From the NCBI GenBank assembly GCA_021796215.1, contig JAJYOK010000017.1, forward strand, positions 1 to 64,000: a stretch of DNA of 64,000 nt. Reading direction: 5' to 3'. The notes under the pieces were generated by a model. That model had not been told where the DNA came from and ran no database searches. It worked only from the letters and a program-made list of their open reading frames with translations. Below, piece after piece: positions 35,566 through 44,469 of the stretch (positions are counted from its first letter, which is position 1; the number at the start of each line of letters is the position of its first letter). Position numbers and translations under genes: made by a program. The stretch comes from Bacteroidota bacterium. GTDB lineage: Bacteria > Bacteroidota > Ignavibacteria > UBA10030 > UBA8401.

Positions 35566-36411
35566 ATGAATTCGACCGTCCTGGGATATGTTTTATTTGT
35601 GATTGCGGCGTACGTGCTTCTTATTCTTGGCACCGACGTTGCCACTGTAGATGCACTACAAAAACAGTTTGTGCCCGATAACCTAACTCACTATATTCAT
35701 ATTCCCGGTGTTATTTTCGTGTTTCTTGGTGTTACGGCTTCTGTACTCATTAGCTATAATTTCACTGAAATTTGGAAGGCGACGCGATCATTGTATCTTG
35801 TCTATTTCCGAAATAAAATTAATTTCAGTTGGTACCTCGATGCCATTACAAACATTGCGCAGTACACCAACACACATGACGTCGAATCACTCGAAGAATA
35901 TGCCAATCAAATCAAATATCCATTCATGCGCGATGGGTTGCTGATGCTTGTCAATGGATATAAAAAGGAAGAAATTCGTGATGTGCTCCAAGTGAGAATT
36001 GAAAACGAATCTTTTCATGACCAAATCGAGGACGATGTTTTCCGTTCCGCTGCTGCATATTCTCCAGGATATGGCATGTTAGGAACGACAGTCGGTTTAA
36101 TTCAAATGTTCTCAACAAAAATTGACGCAGCTGCGGGATTCGCTCCCATTCTCACTGGCTTGGCTGTTGCGTTTACAACAACATTGTATGGTTTGTTCTT
36201 ATCGAATTTTATTTTCCAGCCTTTTTCCGACAAGATTGAACGCCGGACGGAAGTAGAGGTCTTATTGAAAACAATGATTATGGATGGCTTATGTTTGATC
36301 AGCGAGAAGAAACATCCGATCTATATCCAAGATAAGCTTGCCACTTACATTCATCAGAGTAGAACGCTTGGCGTCCCGAAAATTGCACAGCTTTCTGTTG
36401 AAGGAGCATAA
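35566..36411 (+). CDS. motA: MotA-type stator protein
   Basis: A 281-residue inner-membrane protein matching MotA/PomA rather than TolQ/ExbB. Two N-terminal helices (about 4-24 and 47-66) are followed by a cytoplasmic region with the MotA pattern YPFMRDGLLMLVNGY. Then come SPGYGMLGTTVGLIQMF (helix 3, with the conserved Pro) and GLAVAFTTTLYGLFLSNFIFQP (helix 4). With MotB it should form an ion channel that turns a rotor. ATG 35566 follows GGAGAAA. It sits 20 bases after the TPR gene and six before motB. Confidence 0.9.
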   Translation: MNSTVLGYVLFVIAAYVLLILGTDVATVDALQKQFVPDNLTHYIHIPGVIFVFLGVTASVLISYNFTEIWKATRSLYLVYFRNKINFSWYLDAITNIAQYTNTHDVESLEEYANQIKYPFMRDGLLMLVNGYKKEEIRDVLQVRIENESFHDQIEDDVFRSAAAYSPGYGMLGTTVGLIQMFSTKIDAAAGFAPILTGLAVAFTTTLYGLFLSNFIFQPFSDKIERRTEVEVLLKTMIMDGLCLISEKKHPIYIQDKLATYIHQSRTLGVPKIAQLSVEGA

Positions 36412-36417
36412 CGCCTA

Positions 36418-37083
36418 ATGTACAGCGTGCCACGCAAAGTCCAAGAAAAACATTGGCAAGTTAGCTACATTGATTTGCTGACAGCAATGCTTGCTGCCTT
36501 CACGTTGCTCTTGGCGTTGTCCGTCCCGGATCAATCCAAGCTGGACAGTTTAGCTTCTTCAGTATCAGACGCTGCAAAAAAGCAACAGAACCTTGGTACA
36601 TTGTCAAAAGATTTGAAGCAAGTCATTGATAACAACGCGGCATTGAAAGGGCAGGTAAGCGTTGTGATGACAGACCAAGGTATTGAACTCAGGTTCGGGA
36701 GTAATTTGCTGTTTCCTCCCGGCCAGGCGAGACTAAGTCCGGGAGGATATGATGCAATTTTCAGTGTCGGCAGGATCCTTGGATATTTCGTAAAAGCGCG
36801 TGACGCTTACATTGCCGTTGAAGGGCACACTGATGATACACCTCTGCGGGCGAATGCAGAATTCAAATCTAATTGGGAACTCTCATCGTCTCGCGCACTG
36901 GAAGTGCTTCATTACTTGCAGGATACTGTTCAGATTGAAGGAAAGCGGCTTTCAGCGACCGGCTATGGCGATGCGCGCCCGCAAAACAAACAACGCGATC
37001 CTGTAACAGGACAATTCACAGAACAAGCACGCAACGATAACCGCCGAGTTGTTATACGAATTTATTATCACAGTCAGGTTTAA
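36418..37083 (+). CDS. motB: MotB-type stator protein with OmpA-like domain
   Basis: A 221-residue protein. One N-terminal helix follows W13 and reads SYIDLLTAMLAAF; D19 lies where MotB has its essential ion-binding Asp (D32 in E. coli). Residues about 45-95 would be the plug/linker. The OmpA-like peptidoglycan-binding domain covers 100-221, with VEGHTDDTPL, NWELSSSRA and NDNRRVVIRI. It is shorter than E. coli MotB (308), mainly in the linker and tail. The cytoplasmic N-terminus is very short. With MotA it should form a cell-wall-anchored stator. Confidence 0.9.
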   Translation: MYSVPRKVQEKHWQVSYIDLLTAMLAAFTLLLALSVPDQSKLDSLASSVSDAAKKQQNLGTLSKDLKQVIDNNAALKGQVSVVMTDQGIELRFGSNLLFPPGQARLSPGGYDAIFSVGRILGYFVKARDAYIAVEGHTDDTPLRANAEFKSNWELSSSRALEVLHYLQDTVQIEGKRLSATGYGDARPQNKQRDPVTGQFTEQARNDNRRVVIRIYYHSQV

Positions 37084-37124
37084 TTGCAATGAATTTTCTT
37101 TCCAAAAAATTTAACGAGGAAAGT

Positions 37125-38927
37125 ATGAAATCTCGCGTTACAGGTTTTCTGATGGCGCTGATATTTTTCCAGGCGTCGTTCTTCAGCAGCGGACTTGAGC
37201 TTGAAAAGAAGAAAATGGAAAGGGACCTCGAAGACCGGATTACAAACGAGATTCAGCGCTATTTTCCGGATTTAAATTTTCTTGTTACTGCAGAAGTAAC
37301 ACTGGTTGATCTTACGCCCGCGAAACCCACAACCGATCAGCGCGACCTGATGCTGCCGGGAGTTTCCGGATTTCAAGCGGAAAATCCACAAGCTCAAACT
37401 TCCACGCAACCACAATACGGTGTTGAATCTATAGTTGTAAGAATGCTGATAGACAAAAACCGCAGTCAGGAAGACAAAGACCTGCTGCAAAATATTGCAT
37501 TTTATACCGGACGATTAAACAAAGTCCGGGGCGACCGTGTTGATATCCAAGAAATGACTTTCCCTCCAAACGCCCTTCAGGTTCAGCGCGAACAACTGAA
37601 AGCTGACCAAGATAAACGTATCCAGGAATTAGAAAAACAAAAACAGGATGCCGAAGACAAGGCAAAGCAGCAGCCTCTGCAACAAGAATCATTTCTGAAT
37701 CCAACAACAATTATTCTGCTTGGACTTGGCATTTTGATTCTTATTCTTCTCATTACTCTTTTAATGCGGGGAAGAAACCGCCAGCAAATGGAGCTTGCAA
37801 CTCAATCTGTCAACGACGGACTTGCACAACAGCCTTTATTGAATGCCGCAGACAATACTGCGACTCAGACTTCGTCTGAAGAAATGCAGGCGTTTACGGA
37901 CGGACTTGAAGTTGCAAAGGTCCGCTCGACACTGGTGGCGACGTGTGCCGGCGAATCAGAATTGACCGCGAGCGTTATTCGCGACATGGTTGCCGACCAA
38001 GCTCAAAAAGAAAACTTGTCGGTCATTATTTCACAGTTAGGCAATAGTGTGCTGCAAGTAATGCGCGATTACTTCTCGCTTGAAGAAATAAAGCTGTTGC
38101 AGGAATACACGATGCTGAAACCAGAAAAGAGCGCTTCCGAAATAAAAGAGGCTCTTATGTATTTTCAGAATCAGCTTACCATCAAACGTTTTTCCGATGC
38201 CAGGCATTCGAAAAAGAACCCGTTTGCTTTTCTTGAAAGACTTTCCGAACCCCAGCTTTATTTATTGATGAAGGATGAACCGCCAGGCATCATTGCAATT
38301 ATCCTTTCACAACTAACAACGCCTGTGGCTTCTTCGATGTTGAAAAGCTTGCCGTCAATGCAGCAGGGCGAAGTTGCGCTTGAGCTTGGTAAGTTACGCC
38401 GTTTGACCTCCGACACGTATGTTTCCGTTGCAAAACAACTTGCTGCAAAGGCTGCAACAATTCCTGTGATCAATAATGTTCAGGTGCAGGGGACGGACCT
38501 TCTTCTTGACATTTTCGATAATTTGGATGAAACAAGTGAAAACTCAATTATCGAATTCATCAAAGTTGTGAACCTTGATTTGTTCCGCGAAATTACAGGC
38601 CAGCGAGTTTCATTCAACGCGATCGCTCAACTAGACGACCGAATGCTGCGGCAGTTAGTCAAAGACATCTCGGGAGATGAAATTGCCATCGCATTGAAGA
38701 ACGCTCCGCCGGAAACGAGCGAACGCATTCTTTCTGTTTTGCCATCAAAGGCACGACAAATTCTGGAAGATCGAATGGCTTCCATGCGAACAGTTTCACC
38801 TGATGATGAACTGAAAGCGCGCAGACGAATTACGCGTATGATTCGCCAATACCTTAAAAACGGCGGCGCCGCATTGTCAACACAGGAGGAACTTGGAGCG
38901 GCGGAGACTACAGAACAGCAAGCATAA
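37125..38927 (+). CDS. FliF-FliG fused rotor-like protein
   Basis: A 600-residue protein. An N-terminal membrane or signal helix (about 1-22) is followed by a periplasmic region of about 150 residues resembling the third ring domain of FliF (IVVRMLIDK, then VRGDRVDIQEMTFP). A charged coiled segment and a strong helix (LGILILILLITLL, about 192-212) follow. The rest matches FliG middle and C-terminal domains: FAFLERLSEPQLYLLMKDEP, IIAIILSQL, and the torque region LDDRMLRQLVKD then IAIALKNAP. FliG's N-terminal FliF-binding domain is not recognisable, as a fusion would allow. I chose ATG 37125 after GAGGAAAG; ATG 37089 adds 12 residues. The gene ends the MotAB cluster. Confidence 0.82.
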   Translation: MKSRVTGFLMALIFFQASFFSSGLELEKKKMERDLEDRITNEIQRYFPDLNFLVTAEVTLVDLTPAKPTTDQRDLMLPGVSGFQAENPQAQTSTQPQYGVESIVVRMLIDKNRSQEDKDLLQNIAFYTGRLNKVRGDRVDIQEMTFPPNALQVQREQLKADQDKRIQELEKQKQDAEDKAKQQPLQQESFLNPTTIILLGLGILILILLITLLMRGRNRQQMELATQSVNDGLAQQPLLNAADNTATQTSSEEMQAFTDGLEVAKVRSTLVATCAGESELTASVIRDMVADQAQKENLSVIISQLGNSVLQVMRDYFSLEEIKLLQEYTMLKPEKSASEIKEALMYFQNQLTIKRFSDARHSKKNPFAFLERLSEPQLYLLMKDEPPGIIAIILSQLTTPVASSMLKSLPSMQQGEVALELGKLRRLTSDTYVSVAKQLAAKAATIPVINNVQVQGTDLLLDIFDNLDETSENSIIEFIKVVNLDLFREITGQRVSFNAIAQLDDRMLRQLVKDISGDEIAIALKNAPPETSERILSVLPSKARQILEDRMASMRTVSPDDELKARRRITRMIRQYLKNGGAALSTQEELGAAETTEQQA

Positions 38928-38945
38928 TGCATGTCTGATGTTTAT

Positions 38946-38986
38946 AAAGCATCCCGTCATACTGTCGGTATGGCGAGATGCTTTTT
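38946..38986 (+). terminator. Terminator of the motor-like cluster
   Basis: The stem AAAGCATC / GATGCTTT extended by CG-CG and CAT-ATG pairs, followed by a T tract. It closes the five-gene unit. Confidence 0.85.
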
Positions 38987-39035
38987 CATTAAATGACTGA
39001 ATTTTTTTCTCCCGTGAGTTGTTATAGCACTGAAA

Positions 39036-39974
39036 ATGAACACTATTGCACAGACAACGGTTTTAGACAATCAGCCTTCGAAAGTTGAGCAGCAGGCTCT
39101 TCACGAACGAAGGGCTTTTGCTCAGGTTGATCTCAAAGCAATTGAAATGAGGGGCAACGACGTTAATGATTTTCTCCAACGCATTTCAACGAATGATTTT
39201 TCTCATTTTTCTAAAGGCGAAATACGCCCGACCTTATTTCTGACGGAAAAGGGGAGGGTAATTGATCTTGTTTATGCAATTCATCAAGGCGACAGCATTC
39301 TCTTACTCATATCTGCCGGCGCAGAAGAGAACGTTATTGAATGGCTTAATAAATTTATCATTATGGATGATGTGTCATTGAGGTGCATTGATCCTGTTCC
39401 AAATATATTCTTTGCTTTGACCGATAAAAAAATAGCAACCAACGCTGGCTCACAATATCAGATGACGGCGTTTGGTTTGAAATTTTCGTTTTTTTTGATT
39501 TATAGTGAAGCGGACAAATTTATTACCGCCCAGAGAGCAAACGGATTAACTTTTGTCTCAGAAAAAAACTGGGAAGAATTCAGAATCTCGCATGGAATAC
39601 CGCAATACAATAAAGAATTACTCGAGAAATTTAACCCGTTAGAAGTGAATCTGTCGGAATTTATTAGTTTTACCAAGGGCTGCTATATAGGACAAGAAGT
39701 GGTCGCGCGACTCGAAACCTATAACAAAATTCAGAGAAAACTTTGCTTACTCTCTATTGTTGGAGCCCCTGACTTAGAAGAACGTACCCTTATTTCCGAG
39801 TCCACAAACGATGAAGCGGGAATTCTTACCAGCGTCTGTCAGAATGCTGATATGCCAGAACATTTCATAGGGCTTGCGGTCGTGAGAAATAGATATGCAA
39901 TTGAAGGCGAAAAGCTTACGGTTCAAGGCGGCTCCATAAAATCAAACGTTATTAAAATCTTCTGTAAAAAATAA
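39036..39974 (+). CDS. ygfZ: YgfZ/GcvT-like folate-binding Fe-S maintenance protein
   Basis: A 312-residue tetrahydrofolate-binding protein of the COG0354 family, needed for repair or assembly of some Fe-S enzymes. The diagnostic motif FTKGCYIGQEVVARL, with the conserved Cys, is near residue 212. The N-terminal half follows the GcvT fold (RISTNDFSHF). Length is normal. The next gene starts two bases after its stop, so it is coupled to the methionine sulfoxide reductase; both relate to oxidative damage. Confidence 0.92.
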   Translation: MNTIAQTTVLDNQPSKVEQQALHERRAFAQVDLKAIEMRGNDVNDFLQRISTNDFSHFSKGEIRPTLFLTEKGRVIDLVYAIHQGDSILLLISAGAEENVIEWLNKFIIMDDVSLRCIDPVPNIFFALTDKKIATNAGSQYQMTAFGLKFSFFLIYSEADKFITAQRANGLTFVSEKNWEEFRISHGIPQYNKELLEKFNPLEVNLSEFISFTKGCYIGQEVVARLETYNKIQRKLCLLSIVGAPDLEERTLISESTNDEAGILTSVCQNADMPEHFIGLAVVRNRYAIEGEKLTVQGGSIKSNVIKIFCKK

Positions 39975-39976
39975 AC

Positions 39977-40459
39977 ATGGAATCAATTACTATTACATCA
40001 ACATCAAAAGACGAGCAATATCAAGAATTGCTTCCGAAAATCCGCTCGCTTATTGAAGATGAAGTTGATTTGGTCGCAAATCTTGCCAATGTTTCTGCGG
40101 CGCTAAAATCCACTTTTAACTATTATTCATGGGTAGGATTTTACTTAAAAAAGAACGACGAGCTGGTGTTGGGACCATTTCAAGGTAAAGTAGCATGTGT
40201 ACGAATTAAAATCGGTTCAGGAGTCTGCGGAACCGCTGCAGTGACTAAAAAAACCTTGCTTGTGCCCGATGTAAATAAATTTCCCGGTCATATTTTTTGT
40301 GATCCTGACTCAAAATCAGAAATTGTTGTCCCGCTTATTAAATCAGACGAATTGCTAGGCGTGCTTGATGTTGACAGTAATGCGTATAACAGCTTTGATG
40401 GCAACGATAAGAAATATTTGGAAGAGTTAGCATTATTTCTTCTTCCGAAATTTTTTTAA
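39977..40459 (+). CDS. msrC: Free methionine-(R)-sulfoxide reductase
   Basis: A 160-residue GAF-domain enzyme reducing free Met-R-sulfoxide. The three functional cysteines are in ACVRI, GVCGTA and IFCDPDS, and FPGHIFCDPDSKSEIVVPL is the family signature. Length is normal. It is translated with ygfZ (two-base gap). Confidence 0.93.
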   Translation: MESITITSTSKDEQYQELLPKIRSLIEDEVDLVANLANVSAALKSTFNYYSWVGFYLKKNDELVLGPFQGKVACVRIKIGSGVCGTAAVTKKTLLVPDVNKFPGHIFCDPDSKSEIVVPLIKSDELLGVLDVDSNAYNSFDGNDKKYLEELALFLLPKFF

Positions 40460-40502
40460 CGTCAAAAATAGTCGCTCCATCGGAAACACTATAGACAAAC
40501 GG

Positions 40503-41372
40503 ATGAAACAACGACTGCCTGTTAAGGCATACAAAAATTTAGGATTTTTAAATGCGAAGGATGCACGGCCAATACGCATTTTGTCTGAATTTCTTGAACC
40601 ATTAAGCCGCTTCGGGTATTACGGTGTCAAAGATACCGTGGTTTTTTTCGGGTCCGCGAGAATACATTCTCGCAACTATTGTCTCAAACGCTTGCGAGAA
40701 ACGAAGCGGAAAGCAAAAAAGCACAAACGAATTTCTCCCCAGCTTCAAAAAGAACTTCAGGAAGCTGAAACGGCATTGGAAATTTCCTCATATTATGAAG
40801 ATGCAACTGAGGTGGCGCGTTTAATGACCGAATGGTCACACTCACTAAGTGAGCCAAATAGATTCGTTGTGTGTTCTGGCGGCGGACCCGGTATCATGGA
40901 AGCTGCGAACAAAGGCGCAGCAATGGCAAATGGAAAATCTATCGGACTTAATATTAGTTTACCGTTTGAACAATACCCAAATTCATATATCACTCCGGAA
41001 TTGAATTTTGAGTTTCATTATTTCTTCATGCGTAAGTACTGGTTTATGTATCTTGGCAAAGCATTAATTGCATTTCCTGGAGGCTTCGGTACACTCGACG
41101 AGTTCATGGAATTGCTGACGCTTTTACAAACGGGTAAAATCAAGAAAAAAATGACTGTTGTGCTATATGGCAAAAAATACTGGGATGAAATAATAAATTT
41201 TAATGCACTTATAAAGTACGGTATGATCAACAAAAGTGATCTTGGCTTGTTTTCATTTGCTGATACGCCTACAGAAGCATTTTCAATTTTGAAAGCTGAT
41301 TTACTTCGGAATTATCCTTTAGATAAAAAGAAACAAAATGAAAGAAGACGAACCGCAGCAAATTCGCTCTGA
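40503..41372 (+). CDS. LOG family protein, long form
   Basis: A 289-residue relative of the 20196-20906 gene with an insertion of about 45 lysine-rich residues after FFGSARIHSR (a predicted helical, charged segment) and a C-terminal extension. GGGPGIMEAANKGA and PGGFGTLDEFMELLTLLQ are intact. The likely activity is nucleoside-monophosphate phosphoribohydrolase; substrate preference is unknown. Its last 35 bases overlap the start of the next gene. Confidence 0.88.
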   Translation: MKQRLPVKAYKNLGFLNAKDARPIRILSEFLEPLSRFGYYGVKDTVVFFGSARIHSRNYCLKRLRETKRKAKKHKRISPQLQKELQEAETALEISSYYEDATEVARLMTEWSHSLSEPNRFVVCSGGGPGIMEAANKGAAMANGKSIGLNISLPFEQYPNSYITPELNFEFHYFFMRKYWFMYLGKALIAFPGGFGTLDEFMELLTLLQTGKIKKKMTVVLYGKKYWDEIINFNALIKYGMINKSDLGLFSFADTPTEAFSILKADLLRNYPLDKKKQNERRRTAANSL

Positions 41373-42204
41373 ACTTGTTTCTCTAATCAAACTTCTCGAC
41401 GATGAGGATGAGGTCGTTTATGAAATTGCAAAGGAACGCCTTATAGCTTCCGGAGACGCAACATTATCACTGATTTCAGAAAGATATCGGATAACGGACG
41501 AAAACATTCTTAATAAACGCCTTCGAGAAATTACTGAAGAAATAACGTTCACTAAGCTGAAAGAGCAATTCAGAACATTCAAGCGAAAGTATGACGGTGA
41601 TTTGGATTTGGAAGAAGGAGCTTTTCTCATTGCTCACATAGGAACACCGATATTCGATCAGAAGCCTTACATGGAAAAATTAAATGCCTTAGCTGCTGAG
41701 CTTGACGGCAGACTTGACCATGTTCAAGAGCCGCAGGATATCATTCGAACTGTGAACCATTTTTTTTTCGTTGATAAACAATTCCGAGGAAACAGCGGCG
41801 ACTATTACAGCTTAGATAGCCATTATATTAATCGTGTTCTTGACACTAAAACCGGAGCCCCGATTGCACTTTCAACTATCTACATCCTGGTAGCGCGCCG
41901 CTTAAACATTCCTGTTTATGGGATCGGCATGCCCGCTCATTTTATTGTTCGCTATGAATTAGACAATAAAAATATTTATGTTGATCCATTTCATGAAGGC
42001 AGAGTGCTGAAAAAAGAAGACTGCATCGAATTTTTACAGACATCAGGATATGATTTTCGTGAAGAATACCTTGAGCCTGTTTCCACAGTGCAGATTCTGG
42101 AGCGTATGCTGCGTAATCTTATAGTGGTTTATGAAAAACTAAAATCAAAAAAACAAGTCGAACGGCTTTTACAGTACATTGATATTCTTAATTCAAATAT
42201 CTAA
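41338..42204 (+). CDS. SirB1-type transglutaminase-like protein
   Basis: A 288-residue protein of the SirB1/transglutaminase-like group. HEAT-like helices (residues 5-90) precede the domain with the pattern YYSLDSHYINRVLDTKTGAPIALS and IPVYGIGMPAHFIVRY, then NIYVDPFHEG. The usual catalytic Cys position carries Ser in this family branch, so enzymatic activity is doubtful. Function is unclear; relatives sit near translation and murein genes. It overlaps the LOG gene by 35 bases and ends 12 bases before tmRNA. Confidence 0.82.
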   Translation: MKEDEPQQIRSELVSLIKLLDDEDEVVYEIAKERLIASGDATLSLISERYRITDENILNKRLREITEEITFTKLKEQFRTFKRKYDGDLDLEEGAFLIAHIGTPIFDQKPYMEKLNALAAELDGRLDHVQEPQDIIRTVNHFFFVDKQFRGNSGDYYSLDSHYINRVLDTKTGAPIALSTIYILVARRLNIPVYGIGMPAHFIVRYELDNKNIYVDPFHEGRVLKKEDCIEFLQTSGYDFREEYLEPVSTVQILERMLRNLIVVYEKLKSKKQVERLLQYIDILNSNI

Positions 42205-42209
42205 CTTTA
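42179..42209 (+). promoter_or_regulatory. Bacteroidota-type promoter for tmRNA
   Basis: TTG at 42179, exactly 20 bases, then TAACTTTA at 42202, seven bases before the tmRNA 5' end. It overlaps the end of the SirB1-type gene. Confidence 0.55.
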
Positions 42210-42216
42210 AAGAGAA

Positions 42217-42577
42217 GGGGGTGAATGGTTTCGACGGGGTAGAGGATGGTTAGACTTGCATGTCGTGGTCTCCGGGTCCACGCTAAAAAATCGGAAAAAC
42301 AATAAGTGCAGATTACAACTACGCACTGGCTGCTTAATTAGTTAAGCAACCCATCTTTTGTAGACTTTACCTGGCAGGTTTACATAAAGGTGTCGACTTA
42401 TACCGGGCTGGTTTACGAATTGTCAGAGCATCGTGAACGAGATCACCGTCTCTGAATAGTTTTCCGCGAGCTTAGTTCATCAGGGCTGCGGGAAGCGAAG
42501 TGTAACGTGATGAACTATACATGTAGTAAGTCTAATAGTCTTCACTTCGGACCGGGGTTCGACTCCCCGCACCTCCA
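42217..42577 (+). ncRNA. ssrA: Transfer-messenger RNA (tmRNA)
   Basis: A 361-base one-piece tmRNA that rescues stalled ribosomes. The 5' end GGGGGTGAATGGTTTCGACG and the 3' end GGGTTCGACTCCCCGCACCTCCA form the tRNA-Ala-like part (acceptor GGGGGTG / CACCTCC). The resume codon GCA is at 42308; the tag reads ADYNYALAA and stops at TAA 42335-42337. CCA is not fully encoded. Pseudoknot-type helices lie between tag and 3' domain. Confidence 0.97.
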
Positions 42578-42602
42578 CAAAAATAAATAGACAAGAGGGT
42601 TC

Positions 42603-43475
42603 GTGCACGAGAGAGAAAAAATTTCTTTTACAAAAATGAGCGGGGCGGGAAACGATTTTGTTGTTATAGACAATCGTTCGGGCATCATAAAGAACAATGT
42701 TGAGTTTGCGAAGACAATTTGCGACAGAAAGTGGGGTATTGGTGCAGATGGCGTTCTTCTTATAGAAAAAAGCAACAATGTCGCTTTCACGATGCGATAT
42801 TTTAATGCCGACGGAAGCTACGGCGGCATGTGTGGCAATGGCGGACGATGTATAAGCCGCTTTGCGTTTGATCATCATATCACAAATCTGTCTTCATTTT
42901 CATTTGAAGCGCTTGACCATATATACACCGCACGAATTGATGAAAATGGCGTTTTGTTGACAATGAAAGACCCTACCGATATCATGCTCCGGCAAAAGTT
43001 AATTTTTGAAAAGAGAGAAATACTATACCACTATCTAAATACTGGTTCTCCTCATTGTGTTATTTTTCTCCATGAAAATGCACATGCTTTTACCTCCAAA
43101 CTCTCCGACATTGATATTGATCGCATTGGGAGAATAATAAGAAATGACAGGGCTTTTGACCAGATGGAAGGAACCAACGTTAATTTTGTTTATATCAACT
43201 CTAAAACATCGATAACCATAAGGACTTATGAACGTGGAGTTGAAGCAGAAACTCTTGCTTGTGGCACAGGGTCGATTGCATCTGCAGTTGCTGCTTATTT
43301 AATCGGAAAAACGTCATCTAGTTGTTTAGTACAAACAAAAAGCGGTGAAGAGTTGGAGGTTAACTTCCAAAACAAAAACAACAAAATAGATAACGTTACA
43401 CTCTTTGGAAGCGCCCACGTTATGTTTGAAGGCACGATCATTTATAACTGGTCATCAAACAAGATTTTGAGTTGA
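42603..43475 (+). CDS. dapF: Diaminopimelate epimerase
   Basis: A 290-residue cofactor-free epimerase converting LL- to meso-diaminopimelate for lysine and peptidoglycan. The two catalytic Cys are in GGMCGNGGRC and ETLACGTGS, and SGAGNDFVVID opens the protein. The start is GTG 42603 behind GAGGG. The next gene follows after three bases. Confidence 0.95.
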   Translation: MHEREKISFTKMSGAGNDFVVIDNRSGIIKNNVEFAKTICDRKWGIGADGVLLIEKSNNVAFTMRYFNADGSYGGMCGNGGRCISRFAFDHHITNLSSFSFEALDHIYTARIDENGVLLTMKDPTDIMLRQKLIFEKREILYHYLNTGSPHCVIFLHENAHAFTSKLSDIDIDRIGRIIRNDRAFDQMEGTNVNFVYINSKTSITIRTYERGVEAETLACGTGSIASAVAAYLIGKTSSSCLVQTKSGEELEVNFQNKNNKIDNVTLFGSAHVMFEGTIIYNWSSNKILS

Positions 43476-43478
43476 ATA

Positions 43479-44393
43479 TTGCACCGTTACTACTGCATTC
43501 TTAATCCATTAGCGGGCGGGGTAAGATCTCGCCGCATCATTCCTAAATTACAAGACGTTTTTACATCGGACGGTATTGCGCCTGTAATTTCTTTAACAAA
43601 GTGCCCGGGCGAAGCTATTTCATTAGCTCGCCATGCCGCACAACAAGGATTTACCAATATCATTGCCATTGGTGGCGATGGAACTGTAAACGAAGTTGTG
43701 AATGGATTGGCCAGTTTTGATTCTAAGTCCGTGCTAGGCGTGATTCCAGCTGGCTCTGGAAATGATTTCGCTCAGACATTATATTCCGGCAAAACTTCCA
43801 TTGAATATGTTCTTAGAATTTTAGTTCAAGATAAAATCCGAACTATTGACCTTGGCTGGATAAAATCGTCAGATGCCGATGGTAAAATAAAAGAGAAGTA
43901 CTTTGCCAATGGTGTTGGAATAGGGCTTGATGCTAAGGTTGCTTTCGAAGCAAAGAAGCTTAAATGGCTTCCTAACAATATAATGTATATTGCTGCCGCA
44001 CTTAAAACAATAGTTACATATAACTCTTCTTATGTGTCTGTGTACAATCAAGAGCTAATTGATTCAAATAAATATTTATTAATTGCCGTGGGCAATGGTA
44101 AATCGGCAGGCGGTGGTTTTTATTTGACCCCTGATGCGGATTTATCTGACGGAATGTACGATGTATGCCTAGTGAAAGATATAAGCTTTACTAATATTCT
44201 TAAGATTTTTCCTAGTGTGTTTAAGGGTAGGCATGGAAAATTTCCCGAGGTCAAGTTTATAAAGACTAATGAGCTACGAGTACAATCACCAGAAGGATTA
44301 CCAATTCATGTTGATGGCGAAATCCTGGGACTACTGGAAAACGATATTGAAATTAAGCTGAGACATAAAGCATTGCGCGTAGTAGCGCCGTAA
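43479..44393 (+). CDS. Diacylglycerol-kinase-family lipid kinase (YegS/BmrU-like)
   Basis: A 304-residue cytoplasmic kinase of the DAGK catalytic family. NPLAGG opens it, GGDGTVNEVVNGL (about 65-77) binds ATP, and AGSGNDFA follows; the C-terminal beta domain ends in VDGEILGL. It should phosphorylate diacylglycerol or a similar lipid. The start is TTG 43479, three bases after dapF, with no alternative nearby. Confidence 0.9.
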   Translation: MHRYYCILNPLAGGVRSRRIIPKLQDVFTSDGIAPVISLTKCPGEAISLARHAAQQGFTNIIAIGGDGTVNEVVNGLASFDSKSVLGVIPAGSGNDFAQTLYSGKTSIEYVLRILVQDKIRTIDLGWIKSSDADGKIKEKYFANGVGIGLDAKVAFEAKKLKWLPNNIMYIAAALKTIVTYNSSYVSVYNQELIDSNKYLLIAVGNGKSAGGGFYLTPDADLSDGMYDVCLVKDISFTNILKIFPSVFKGRHGKFPEVKFIKTNELRVQSPEGLPIHVDGEILGLLENDIEIKLRHKALRVVAP

Positions 44394-44437
44394 TGGTATA
44401 CTATTTTGAATATAATAGATATTATGTATAATTAAAC

Positions 44438-44456
44438 TAGGCTTAACTTTAGCCTT
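44438..44456. terminator. Weak bidirectional hairpin between convergent genes
   Basis: AGGCT and AGCCT around the loop TAACTTT, between the lipid kinase and purL. The stem is short and flanked by modest A/T runs, so the call is tentative. Confidence 0.3.
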
Positions 44457-44469
44457 CCTTCGTAAACAA

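Noticed and set aside
35566-37083. TolQ/ExbB with a Pal-like protein
   Set aside because: Helix 3/4 follows the MotA pattern (SPGYGMLGTTVGLI, TLYGLFLSNFIFQP), and the partner has the MotB Asp in SYIDLLT together with the FliG-like neighbour.
35566-38927. Zorya-type anti-phage defence based on MotA/MotB-like proteins
   Set aside because: ZorA has a long cytoplasmic tail and is followed by ZorC/D or E; here MotA is of normal length and the partners are a FliF-FliG fusion and exported proteins, with no helicase or nuclease.
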